Positions 1-6,737 of a DNA stretch of 10,352 bases are shown here, piece after piece. Source of the stretch: a bacterium (GTDB lineage: Bacteria > Patescibacteriota > Gracilibacteria > UBA1369 > GCA-2718715); NCBI GenBank assembly GCA_030426295.1, contig JAUHYY010000032.1, positions 1 through 10,352 on the forward strand, read 5' to 3'. Position numbers and translations under genes: made by a program. Positions within the stretch are counted from its first letter, which is position 1. Every line of letters starts with the position of its first letter. The notes under the pieces are model-generated. The model searched no databases. It saw only the letters and a list, made by a program, of their open reading frames with translations, and was not told where the DNA came from.

Positions 1-297
1 TTGATAGTTTTGGTTTATATGCTTACAGATCAGATAGTTTCTGCAGATGGTTTTGCATGGATTGGGTATCGTACAAGTGATTTTCAGTCTTTAGATTATT
101 TCCCTGTGGTTCCTTGGCTTTCACTGCCTCTTTTTGGTTATGCGTTTGGGCCATCTGTTGTGAGGTTTTTAAGAGGTTTTGATCCTCATACGCCTAGATG
201 GTTGTCGTATATAGGTAGGCATAGTTTATTGATCTATGTTTTGCATCAGCCTTTTCTGTTCTTTTGTATATTTTTATATACTTTGATGATTGCTTAA
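1..297 (+). CDS. C-terminal part of a DUF1624 / heparan-alpha-glucosaminide N-acetyltransferase-like membrane protein (5' partial)
   Basis: The reading frame is open from the first base, so the TTG at position 1 is probably an internal Leu codon and the gene begins outside the window. The visible 98 residues contain a DYFPVVPWLSLPLFGYAFG segment (about residues 32-50) and a GRHSLLIYVLHQP segment (about 73-85). This pair is characteristic of the C-terminal end of bacterial DUF1624/HGSNAT-catalytic-domain proteins (PF07786 family), multi-pass membrane proteins thought to transfer acyl groups across or at the membrane. At least two hydrophobic membrane segments are visible (about 36-56 and 76-97), and the protein ends with TAA just after the last one. 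The substrate cannot be told from this fragment. A related membrane acyltransferase family is the main alternative. The next gene starts 44 bp downstream with its own promoter, so the two need not be co-transcribed. Confidence 0.75.
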   Translation: MIVLVYMLTDQIVSADGFAWIGYRTSDFQSLDYFPVVPWLSLPLFGYAFGPSVVRFLRGFDPHTPRWLSYIGRHSLLIYVLHQPFLFFCIFLYTLMIA

Positions 298-318
298 TAG
301 TTTAAAATATGGTATAGT
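290..318 (+). promoter_or_regulatory. Sigma-70-type promoter of the VanW-domain gene
   Basis: TTGCTT (290-295) is followed after 17 bp by TATAGT (313-318). The TG at 310-311 gives an extended -10 element (TGG-TATAGT). The predicted transcription start is near 325, about 17 nt before the ATG at 342. The leader has no purine-rich Shine-Dalgarno sequence. The -35 box overlaps the last codons of the upstream gene. Confidence 0.6.
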
Positions 319-341
319 TATATGTTAACTAATCCATATAA

Positions 342-1991
342 ATGTTTAGAAAGATCTTTATTTTAAGCGCCGCAATTTTAGCTCTTATGGGTACCGTTAA
401 TGGTTTTGCTGGAAGTACAGATCGACTTTCCGCTAGTTTTCATGGTGTTATGATAGCTGATAATGAAATAAAATCTAATACTTATGATGAAGCAATCTCA
501 GAGTTAGATGAATTATTAAAGTCAAAGCTTTCAAAATATGTGAATGTGAGTATTGATGATGTTTCTTATCAGTTTACAGCTAGTGAACTTGGGATTGATT
601 TTGATACTTATAAAACTGCAGAGAGAGTTTATGAGGTAAATCAAAGATTTGGATTTATGAAGCAGCTTTATAAGAAGAATGTAGATCCTGTTGTTTTCGT
701 TGATGAAACTGTCCTTATAGAATCTTTGAGTGAATATTTGCCTGGTATTAAAGGTGTAAAAGATGCAAGAGTCGAATACAAAGATGGTAAATTTTATGTT
801 TCAAGTCATATGGATGGGACCATGATCAATGTTGCGTCTTTTGTTTCTGATGTTGCTGATTCTGTATTAGTTGATGAATCTGAGGACGTTCTACTTGAGT
901 ATGACATTGATGATGCTTTATATACTACAAGTGAAGCAAAGGGCGATGCTGAAGCTATGAGTAAGCTGTATGGTACAGTGTTAAATCTTGTTTATAGCAA
1001 TCAGTTTGAAACTTTTACTTATAATCTTACTGTTATACCTGACTGGTTTTCTGTTAAAGAAGGACGTTCTGTAGTAGATGAATCATTCCTTAGTTCATAC
1101 TTGTCAGAAAATGTTGCAAAAGATTTTGATGTTGAAAAAGAAGATGCAGTAATAAAAGAACTGCCTACAGTTGAGAATACTAGTGCATTAGTTGAAGGGT
1201 TTGCTCGAGATGGTATTCGTATTGATGTTGATGCTTCTATTGATCTTATAGAAAAAGCAATCCTTGCTGGTAAGTCGACTGTTTTTCTTAAGGTTGTTGA
1301 AGAAAAGGGTGAGGTACTAAATGAAACAGGTGTTGATCTTGGTGATCTTGAGTTACTTTCGGTTGGGCGATCAAATTTTGCAGGTTCTTCTGCAGGTAGA
1401 GTTGCTAATATTAAATTTGGCTTAGAGGATAAATTTAACAATGTTCTTCTGTCGCCTTCTGGAGTTTTCTCTGCAATTTTGAATTCTGGTAGAGAAGTTA
1501 GCACTCGTACGGGGTGGTCGATGGCTAAAGTGATTTTGGGTGGTCAGGTAGTAAATGGTGTTGGAGGAGGTTTATGTCAGTGTTCTACAACTGTTTATAG
1601 AGCAGCACTTTATTCAGGTATGGATATACTGTTTAGGCAGCAGCATACAGTGTACGTAAGTTATTATTCTGAGTATGGTGACGGTTTAGATGCAGCAATA
1701 TTTAATGCAGAAGGATTAGATTTTAAATTCCAGAATAATACTCCTAGCTATATTTTCATCCAATCTTATGTGGATGGAGATGATGCTTACGTAAATTTTT
1801 ACGGAACTGATGATGGTAGAGAGGTTGAAATGCTTGGTCCATTTTATGGACAGCACAATTCAAGCCCGCATGAGTTATTGCCAAATTTAAGATATAACCA
1901 AATTGGATGGGTAAGAGTAATTACACATGCCGATGGTTCAGTTGAAGAAGAAGCAATCGTGTCGTCTTATAAGGGTATGCCTAAAAAGTAG
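342..1991 (+). CDS. Exported VanW-domain protein with N-terminal peptidoglycan-binding-like repeats
   Basis: This 549-residue protein starts with a signal peptide or membrane anchor (M1 to about A23: KIF, then a hydrophobic core), so it is exported. Residues about 33-120 and 120-210 resemble the PG_binding_4-type modules that often precede VanW domains, with a GVMIADNEI-like start and an ELGIDFDTYKTAERVYE helix-strand pattern; this part is a weaker call. The VanW domain (PF04294) is clear at about 350-490: R353, NI at 356-357, LLSPSGVFS (369-377), GGGLCQCSTTVYRAAL (408-423), H435 and a degenerate GxDA-type D450. The usual motif is GGGICQ-V-STT; here the second position after CQ is Cys414, giving a C412-x-C414 pair. 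VanW occurs in some vancomycin-resistance clusters and in many exported proteins, but its biochemical role is not established. A role in the cell envelope is inferred. No vanH/A/X-type gene is nearby, so resistance should not be assumed. Its 3' end overlaps the convergent protease gene by 11 bp. Confidence 0.88.
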   Translation: MFRKIFILSAAILALMGTVNGFAGSTDRLSASFHGVMIADNEIKSNTYDEAISELDELLKSKLSKYVNVSIDDVSYQFTASELGIDFDTYKTAERVYEVNQRFGFMKQLYKKNVDPVVFVDETVLIESLSEYLPGIKGVKDARVEYKDGKFYVSSHMDGTMINVASFVSDVADSVLVDESEDVLLEYDIDDALYTTSEAKGDAEAMSKLYGTVLNLVYSNQFETFTYNLTVIPDWFSVKEGRSVVDESFLSSYLSENVAKDFDVEKEDAVIKELPTVENTSALVEGFARDGIRIDVDASIDLIEKAILAGKSTVFLKVVEEKGEVLNETGVDLGDLELLSVGRSNFAGSSAGRVANIKFGLEDKFNNVLLSPSGVFSAILNSGREVSTRTGWSMAKVILGGQVVNGVGGGLCQCSTTVYRAALYSGMDILFRQQHTVYVSYYSEYGDGLDAAIFNAEGLDFKFQNNTPSYIFIQSYVDGDDAYVNFYGTDDGREVEMLGPFYGQHNSSPHELLPNLRYNQIGWVRVITHADGSVEEEAIVSSYKGMPKK

Positions 1992-2688
1992 TTTCAAAAA
2001 TTTCTACAATGAATGCTAAAGAGTTGTTTATCATATGCAGAGCGATGGCTGCATAGATTGTTCCTGTTTTTTCTTGTACTGCACCTAGTATTATTCCGAT
2101 TATAAATAGTGGTATGAATATTTGGAATTCAAGATGGAATCCTGCGAATATTGCAGCTGAAATTATTATCGCTGTTTTGCTGTTAAATTTTTGTTTTAGT
2201 TGGTTTAACATTAATCCTCTGAATAAAAGCTCTTCGGCTATAGGTGCAATTATTATTAATGCTAAGCCTGCGAATATCATATTGTATGGCCCGTACCCAA
2301 AAAGGCCTAGTCTGGCATCTTGTTCTCCGTAACCAGGGATTTGTAAGTTGAGTTCGGTTGATAAGTAGCTGATAGCAACGTTTATTATGAAGAAAGTAAT
2401 AAATCCAATTAGTGCTGAGCCTATTATCGTAGATGGCTTTGCTTTATTTAAAGATAGGTCTACATTTTGCTTTTTATAGTAAAAGTAGACTGGTGCAATT
2501 ATTAATATGCTTTGCACTATTAAAAGTATAAACAACGTTGCTCCCCTATGCGTATTGTTTTCTAGTAAGGGTTCCAGGTTAAATCCACTTAGAATAATAT
2601 TAACTATTAAAATTGATATTGTGATAAAGGCTGTTGTTAGAGCTACTATTTTTATTGAGCTTGATTTATTCTGTTGAATTTTTGACAT
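1981..2688 (-). CDS. CPBP-family intramembrane metalloprotease (CAAX-protease/Abi family)
   Basis: This 235-residue, very hydrophobic protein carries the three CPBP (PF02517) motifs in order: EExxxR as E152-E153-LLF-R157, FxxxH as F181-AGF-H185, and HxxxN as H218-MIN-N222. These residues are the metal-binding and catalytic set in the family, so the enzyme looks intact. Hydrophobic stretches near residues 13-35, 50-70, 87-108, 137-150, 172-184, 189-203 and 210-231 suggest six to eight membrane segments. Family members include eukaryotic prenyl-protein proteases and bacterial proteins linked to bacteriocin self-immunity and membrane-protein processing. The substrate here is unknown, and the neighbours do not include a bacteriocin gene. 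It is the only minus-strand gene in the window. Its stop codon overlaps the VanW gene by 11 bp, and its ATG is 13 bp from the first possible ATG of the divergent PH gene. Only one Met codon lies near the N-terminus, so the start is fairly secure. Confidence 0.9.
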   Translation of the reverse strand: MSKIQQNKSSSIKIVALTTAFITISILIVNIILSGFNLEPLLENNTHRGATLFILLIVQSILIIAPVYFYYKKQNVDLSLNKAKPSTIIGSALIGFITFFIINVAISYLSTELNLQIPGYGEQDARLGLFGYGPYNMIFAGLALIIIAPIAEELLFRGLMLNQLKQKFNSKTAIIISAAIFAGFHLEFQIFIPLFIIGIILGAVQEKTGTIYAAIALHMINNSLAFIVEIFETTF

Positions 2689-2701
2689 AATTAAATATAA
2701 T
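2674..2701 (+). promoter_or_regulatory. Promoter of the PH-domain/ruvB operon
   Basis: TTGAAT (2674-2679), a 16-bp spacer and a perfect TATAAT (2696-2701). The -35 box lies inside the first codons of the divergent protease gene, and that gene's start codon (2686-2688) falls in the spacer. Transcription should start near 2708. That is downstream of the ATG at 2702 and about 20 nt upstream of the ATG at 2729, which is the main reason for choosing the later start for the next gene. Confidence 0.55.
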
Positions 2702-2719
2702 ATGTTTGTTCGCTTAAAT

Positions 2720-2725
2720 TTTATA
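2720..2725 (-). promoter_or_regulatory. Candidate -10 element for the CPBP protease gene
   Basis: Read on the minus strand, 2725 to 2720 is TATAAA, which would start transcription near 2713 and give a leader of about 25 nt before the ATG at 2688. This matches leader lengths elsewhere in the window. No good -35 box is seen (only TTTCTC-like sequence with a 19-bp spacer), so the call is weak. A second AT-rich possibility (TATTAT, 2702 to 2697) would give an almost leaderless mRNA. Confidence 0.28.
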
Positions 2726-2728
2726 CTA

Positions 2729-3211
2729 ATGAGGCTCGGAAAGGGAGAAAAAGTTTTAAAAGTTTATTATCATCACTATTTGCCTTTTATAAGAAGGTTG
2801 ATGAAAGTATTTTTAATAACTCTTCCTTTTTATTTTATGCTTTTTTTATTTAAGGATGGGTTGCCTAATAATATTATTTTTGGTTTTCATCTAGTTTTGA
2901 TCTCTGTGTTTAGCTTGATAACAGTTTATATAACACTTGTTTATTGGCTTGATCGGTTAGTTATTACAAATAAACGAGTTGTATTTATCGACTGGAAATA
3001 CTTGACTGTGAAAGCTGAGCATGAAACTGAGCTTGCTGATATACAGGAAGTAAGTTCTTATGAGAAAGGAATCATTGCGATTTTACCCGTTTTTGATTAT
3101 GGTTCTATTGTGATTCAGACTGCTTCTAGTTCTCCAACCATAGAGTTCCCTGAGGCTCCTGATCCAGATTCGATTAAGACTTTTATTTATTCGCTGATAC
3201 ATGATAGATAA
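2729..3211 (+). CDS. Membrane protein with bacterial PH-like (bPH_2) domain
   Basis: The protein has 160 residues from the ATG at 2729. The frame also has an ATG at 2702 (169 residues), but the best promoter places the mRNA start after that codon. The later start also gives the common family layout MRLGKGEKVL-V-HH. Two hydrophobic segments follow (about residues 25-41 and 50-72). A soluble C-terminal domain (about 75-156) starts with LDRLVITNKRVVFID and continues with ELADIQEV, YGSIVIQTA and a final PDPDSI helix. This is the pattern of bacterial PH-like domains of the YdbS/bPH_2 type, a fold of unknown ligand usually held at the inner face of the membrane. The stop codon lies inside the ruvB start region (11-bp overlap), so the two genes are probably translationally coupled. 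Nothing in the sequence shows a functional link to recombination; co-transcription may reflect genome packing. Confidence 0.75.
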   Translation: MRLGKGEKVLKVYYHHYLPFIRRLMKVFLITLPFYFMLFLFKDGLPNNIIFGFHLVLISVFSLITVYITLVYWLDRLVITNKRVVFIDWKYLTVKAEHETELADIQEVSSYEKGIIAILPVFDYGSIVIQTASSSPTIEFPEAPDPDSIKTFIYSLIHDR

Positions 3212-4217
3212 TGTAAATTTGAGCCCTGAAGAAACTACGATTGATATCGATGAGTCTTCAGCTGGGGTTTTCAGTTTGCGTCCACAGGATTTGTCTACTT
3301 ATATTGGACAGTCTAGTGTTAAGCATCAAGTGGATGTGTTGATTGAAAGTGCAAAGAAGCGTAATGCATGTATTGATCATGTTCTTATTTATGGTCTGCC
3401 TGGTCTTGGTAAAACAAGTTTGGCGCAGGTTATTGCTAATGAACTTGGAGTAAATATAGTAATTACTTCTGGTCCAGCAATTGAGAAGACTGGTGATGTT
3501 GCAGCTTTATTAAGCAATTTGAATGAGAATGATATTCTATTTATAGATGAAATACATAGGTTGAAGCCCAAGATTGAAGAGATGTTCTATACGGCTATGG
3601 AAGATTACGCTATTGATATAATTTTAGGGAAAGGTCCTACTGCAAAGTCTATGAGATTAGAGCTGACACCGTTTACTCTTATTGGTGCTACTACTAAAGT
3701 AAATAAAATGTCTTCGCCACTTAGAGATAGGTTTGGATGTGTATTGAAGCTCGACTTTTACGAAGAATCTGAGATTCAAGAAATTATAGTTCATAATGCT
3801 GAAAAGATGGATTTGATTATATCTCAAGAAGCAGCTGCTTTGATTGCTCATTCTTCTAGGCGTACTCCACGTATAGCCAATAGGCTACTTCGTCGTGTAA
3901 GAGATTTTCATATTGTTAATGGCGATAGTGAGATTACTTTAGATGTAGTTGTTCAAACTTTAACAGCTCTTCAGATCGATGATCTTGGTTTAGGTAAAAC
4001 AGACTTTAAGCTTTTGCGGGCTATTCACGAAAACTTTGGAAATGGTCCGGTTGGGCTATCGACTTTATCTGCTGCTCTTAATGAAGATAAAGATAGTGTT
4101 GAAGATGTGTATGAACCGTACTTGATGCAACTTGGCTTACTTGAGCGGACTCATAGGGGTAGACTATTGACTACTAAAGGTATAGAATTCGTCAGCGAAA
4201 AACTCGAACAATTATAA
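3201..4217 (+). CDS. ruvB: Holliday junction branch migration DNA helicase RuvB
   Basis: The protein has 338 residues, normal for RuvB. It is the hexameric AAA+ motor that, with RuvA, drives branch migration of Holliday junctions in recombination and fork repair. The sequence shows the family start LRPQDLSTYIGQ (27-38), Walker A GLPGLGKT (65-72, K71), Walker B LFIDEIHRL (113-121, D116/E117), sensor 1 IGATT (161-165), arginine finger in SPLRDRFG (R175), sensor 2 in TPRIANRLLRRVRDF (R224), and the C-terminal winged-helix domain (about 264-338) with NGPVGLSTLSAAL, EDVYEPYL and THRGR. Small departures from the usual sequence are Leu66 in place of the second Pro-type residue of GPPGLGKT, KVNKM after the sensor 1 threonines where RAGLL-like sequence is usual, and Arg221 where Gly is usual before TPR. 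None removes a catalytic residue. ruvA and ruvC are not in the window. The start ATG overlaps the end of the PH gene, and no Shine-Dalgarno sequence is present. A lipoprotein gene follows after 15 bp. Confidence 0.98.
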   Translation: MIDNVNLSPEETTIDIDESSAGVFSLRPQDLSTYIGQSSVKHQVDVLIESAKKRNACIDHVLIYGLPGLGKTSLAQVIANELGVNIVITSGPAIEKTGDVAALLSNLNENDILFIDEIHRLKPKIEEMFYTAMEDYAIDIILGKGPTAKSMRLELTPFTLIGATTKVNKMSSPLRDRFGCVLKLDFYEESEIQEIIVHNAEKMDLIISQEAAALIAHSSRRTPRIANRLLRRVRDFHIVNGDSEITLDVVVQTLTALQIDDLGLGKTDFKLLRAIHENFGNGPVGLSTLSAALNEDKDSVEDVYEPYLMQLGLLERTHRGRLLTTKGIEFVSEKLEQL

Positions 4218-4232
4218 GATTAATATTGAAAT

Positions 4233-5762
4233 ATGAATAAAATACTTAAATCATTTTTTGTCAGTACTCTAATTCTTGCACTGCTTGTAATTACTGGCTG
4301 TGGAGGCTCAAAAGTCGTTGGGGATCAGCGTGAAAGTAAGACTTTTCAAGGAGAGTTAACGGAGCTTTCATCTTTTATTAGTGGGCTTGATGTTACTCAT
4401 GTGCTTGTTACAGATGCTAAAGAAAGAGTGTTTTTGAGAAGTCTACTTTTTGATTTGAGCGATTATGAGAATAAAGAAGTTAGAGTTTCGGGTGTGTATA
4501 CAGAAGAAGATGTTTCAGATAAACCTGTAAATGTTCTGACTGTAGAGAAATTAGATATTTTATCTGATGTTGATCTTTTTAATACAGATCTTGATAAGAT
4601 ACATACGAGTTCTTCTTTCGGGTTGAGGTTTAGTTATCCAAGCTTACTTTTTGATGTAAATGAATCTGAGTCTAGAATTGTTTTGAATGCTGTTGATGCT
4701 GACGCAAGTATATCTTTGAAGAAGTTCAAATCGTCGATTGAACTTGATGCGCGATCTTATATTAGTTCTAACTTTGATTCATTTGAGTTTGACGAGGTAA
4801 GGGTGGGGTCTGGATTGGTTGATGCTTATAGTAATGTGGCCTCTTCTCCTAGTGAAGTTACTTATATTTTGCTAAGGGATGGATTCTTTTACGAGCTTAG
4901 TTTCTCAGATTTCAGTAGCGATTTAGACAGTAAGTATGAGCAAGTATTTAATGAATTAATAGAAACTATAGAATATAGTTCTGCTCCACAATTTGATGAA
5001 GAAGAGCAAGAAGATGAAGATGAAATTAATGATGATGTTGAAGAGGACGACAATAGTGACGAAGGTGGGCGAGAAAATGAGGGTGATGATGAGGTGCAAG
5101 AAGAATCAAACGAAGAACCTTTGGCCTCGACTGGTTCGAGTAAGGATCCGGTTATAAATGCTTTTTATAAAGTTGATAGGGATTTCATTTCTAATGTTGA
5201 ATCTTATGTATCATTTGCGTTTACTGATAACAATTATTTTTACGTTATATATAATTCTAATGATACTCAGAAGAGAGCTTTATTCTCTTATACGGAAGCA
5301 AATGCTTTCAGCAAAGTTGCTGAGTTTAAAAAAGGTACTGTGCAAGACTGGGATTTAGTTTCTGGTAATAATATAGCTTATAACAGGCCTTTAACTTTGG
5401 TTCTTGTTGGTGAGGAAGGTTCAACAGAGCTCGCTCTACAGCAAGGATATAGGTATTTTGAGAGTTTACCTCTTGGGTTTGGTATGCAGTACCCAATGGA
5501 TTGGTACTATGCACGTACAGATGATAAATATGAATTTTCAGATAAGCCACTTGGTGAATCACAAGTTTTCGTCTCTGCAGAAGTTTTAGATGAAAAGTTT
5601 TCAGATATGGCTGGTACAAAAGTTAGTAATAAGGTTAAACAGTCAAGCACTACTGTTTATTATGTTGATCTTGAGGACGATGTTTTGAAAATTTCTGGGT
5701 CATCGCAATATGCTGATGTAATTCGTATAATGGCAACTTCAGTAGTTAAAAAATCTGAATAA
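4233..5762 (+). CDS. Lipoprotein with OB-like N-domain, two PsbP-like repeats and a highly acidic linker
   Basis: This 509-residue protein begins with a lipoprotein signal (MNKILK, a hydrophobic core, then the lipobox V-I-T-G-C23), so it should be lipidated on Cys23 and anchored outside the membrane. Residues about 36-110 look like a small beta-rich, possibly OB-fold domain (ELTEL, THVLVTD, NKEVRVSGVY). Residues about 128-248 begin FGLRFSYPSLLF, and residues about 413-505 begin LGFGMQYPMDWYYAR. These two segments look like two divergent copies of one domain and resemble PsbP/DUF1795-type modules, where a conserved YP-x-x-(W/F) is near the start. Between them lies a low-complexity acidic linker (255-296: 26 of 42 residues are Asp or Glu, with one basic residue). 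A segment of unassigned fold (about 305-405) follows the linker. No enzyme motif is visible. I do not recognise a named family over the full length. It sits between ruvB (15-bp gap) and the transporter, whose ATG shares the final A of its TAA stop. Confidence 0.8.
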   Translation: MNKILKSFFVSTLILALLVITGCGGSKVVGDQRESKTFQGELTELSSFISGLDVTHVLVTDAKERVFLRSLLFDLSDYENKEVRVSGVYTEEDVSDKPVNVLTVEKLDILSDVDLFNTDLDKIHTSSSFGLRFSYPSLLFDVNESESRIVLNAVDADASISLKKFKSSIELDARSYISSNFDSFEFDEVRVGSGLVDAYSNVASSPSEVTYILLRDGFFYELSFSDFSSDLDSKYEQVFNELIETIEYSSAPQFDEEEQEDEDEINDDVEEDDNSDEGGRENEGDDEVQEESNEEPLASTGSSKDPVINAFYKVDRDFISNVESYVSFAFTDNNYFYVIYNSNDTQKRALFSYTEANAFSKVAEFKKGTVQDWDLVSGNNIAYNRPLTLVLVGEEGSTELALQQGYRYFESLPLGFGMQYPMDWYYARTDDKYEFSDKPLGESQVFVSAEVLDEKFSDMAGTKVSNKVKQSSTTVYYVDLEDDVLKISGSSQYADVIRIMATSVVKKSE

Positions 5763-6646
5763 TGACTTGGTTTGGATACGCTATATTTGCGATGCTGTTC
5801 TGGGGTTTATCTAACTTACTTGATAAGTATATTTTTACCACTCACAAGATACCTGCGATGATAGGGTGGTTTAGTGGGCTCGTTGGTGTAATTGTGTCGT
5901 TTATAGTTTATGGGCTTTATGGTATCGAGTACCCTAGTATAGGTATAGCTTTCATGTGTATGCTTTCAGGAGTCTTGTATTCTGGGGGTGTTTTGTCGTA
6001 TATAATAGCAATAAAGAATGATGACGTTTCGAAACTTGTGGCTCTTTACAATTTCGTGCCAATTTTTATTGCTGTGCTTGCTGCAATATTTTTGGGTGAA
6101 GTCTTCTCCCCTGCTGTTTATATTGCTATTGCTGTTATGGTAGTAGGTGCTTTACTGCTTTCTGCAGACATTGATAAAAAAATAAAATTTACAAAAGGGT
6201 TTGTATTCATAATGATTTCTGTTTGCTGTTTTTCTGCCTCGAATTTGATGGATGAATATTTGCTTAGATATGTCGATGTTAAAACCTTATTCGTATTGAT
6301 AAGGTTTGGATTTTTTATAACATTAATCCCCTTTTTACATATTTTTTATAGGGATGTTAAGAAATTGTATGCGAGCTCTAAAAAGCACATATTGTTTTTG
6401 ATTGGAAGTTCTACTCTTGGTATTGTTGGTTTCCTTTCATTTTATAATGCTCTTCGAACAGGTTACGTAACTTTGGCAGAATCTTTATCTGCCCTACAAC
6501 CTTTGATCGTTCTTTTGGGTGCAGCAGTATTGTCTTTATTTTTTAAAGATGTTTATGCCGCAGAAATTCATAAAGATAAGTTGGTTACAAGAATCCTTGG
6601 TATAATTATGTTGATAGGAGGTAGCTTTATTGTTATTTCTGCTTAG
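5762..6646 (+). CDS. EamA/DMT-superfamily transporter
   Basis: This 294-residue protein is almost entirely hydrophobic, with about ten predicted membrane helices. It has the two-fold internal repeat of EamA (PF00892) proteins. The first half carries WGLSNLLDKYI (14-24) and ALYNFVPIFIAVLAAIFLGE (94-113). The second carries the matching FSASNLMDEYL (157-167) and a helix from SLSALQPLIV into FFKD (241-263). The family exports or exchanges small metabolites such as amino acids, nucleotide precursors or sugars, and the sequence does not tell which. The ATG overlaps the stop of the lipoprotein gene in a TAATG arrangement, which favours translational coupling and co-transcription from the PH/ruvB promoter. 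No clear intrinsic terminator follows: there is only a 5-bp AT stem (6636-6640 with 6645-6649) and a T-run at 6657-6663 separated from it. Confidence 0.92.
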   Translation: MTWFGYAIFAMLFWGLSNLLDKYIFTTHKIPAMIGWFSGLVGVIVSFIVYGLYGIEYPSIGIAFMCMLSGVLYSGGVLSYIIAIKNDDVSKLVALYNFVPIFIAVLAAIFLGEVFSPAVYIAIAVMVVGALLLSADIDKKIKFTKGFVFIMISVCCFSASNLMDEYLLRYVDVKTLFVLIRFGFFITLIPFLHIFYRDVKKLYASSKKHILFLIGSSTLGIVGFLSFYNALRTGYVTLAESLSALQPLIVLLGAAVLSLFFKDVYAAEIHKDKLVTRILGIIMLIGGSFIVISA

Positions 6647-6701
6647 AAACCATATATTTTTTTACTGTAAAGCATTTTTGACTTAATGATTTTGAGTTTG
6701 A

Positions 6702-6710
6702 TGTTATAAT
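6702..6710 (+). promoter_or_regulatory. Extended -10 promoter of clpC
   Basis: TGTTATAAT (6702-6710) is a perfect extended -10 element. A TTGACT (6678-6683) lies upstream, but at 21 bp it is too far for a normal spacer, so the extended -10 probably does most of the work. The predicted mRNA start near 6717 is about 20 nt before the ATG at 6738. The rest of the 91-bp intergenic region is AT-rich. I see no CtsR-type direct repeat (AGGTCAAA-like) and no CIRCE-type inverted repeat, the usual operators for clpC and other heat-shock genes. Confidence 0.55.
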
Positions 6711-6737
6711 TTAATGAGTAAGAAATAAATAAAAATT

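Noticed and set aside
1019..1504. 161-codon minus-strand open frame inside the VanW gene
   Set aside because: It is antisense to a clear VanW-domain gene, gives a Ser/Thr-rich peptide without family features, and has no promoter. It is a by-product of codon use.
342..1991. Vancomycin resistance cluster suggested by VanW
   Set aside because: No ligase, dehydrogenase or dipeptidase gene of the van type is present, and VanW domains are common in exported proteins without any resistance role.
1981..2688. Bacteriocin immunity or abortive-infection system suggested by the CPBP protease
   Set aside because: No bacteriocin precursor, exporter or toxin-like partner lies next to it.
5158..5619. Three small overlapping open frames inside the lipoprotein gene
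   Set aside because: They lie inside a continuous frame with a lipoprotein signal and consistent codon use, and none has recognisable features.
6636..6663. Intrinsic terminator after the transporter gene
   Set aside because: The stem is only 5 bp (TTTCT/AGAAA) and AT-rich, and the T-run starts 7 nt after it.
6647..6737. CtsR or CIRCE heat-shock operator upstream of clpC
   Set aside because: Neither the direct heptad repeats of CtsR nor the long CIRCE inverted repeat can be found in the 91 bp.
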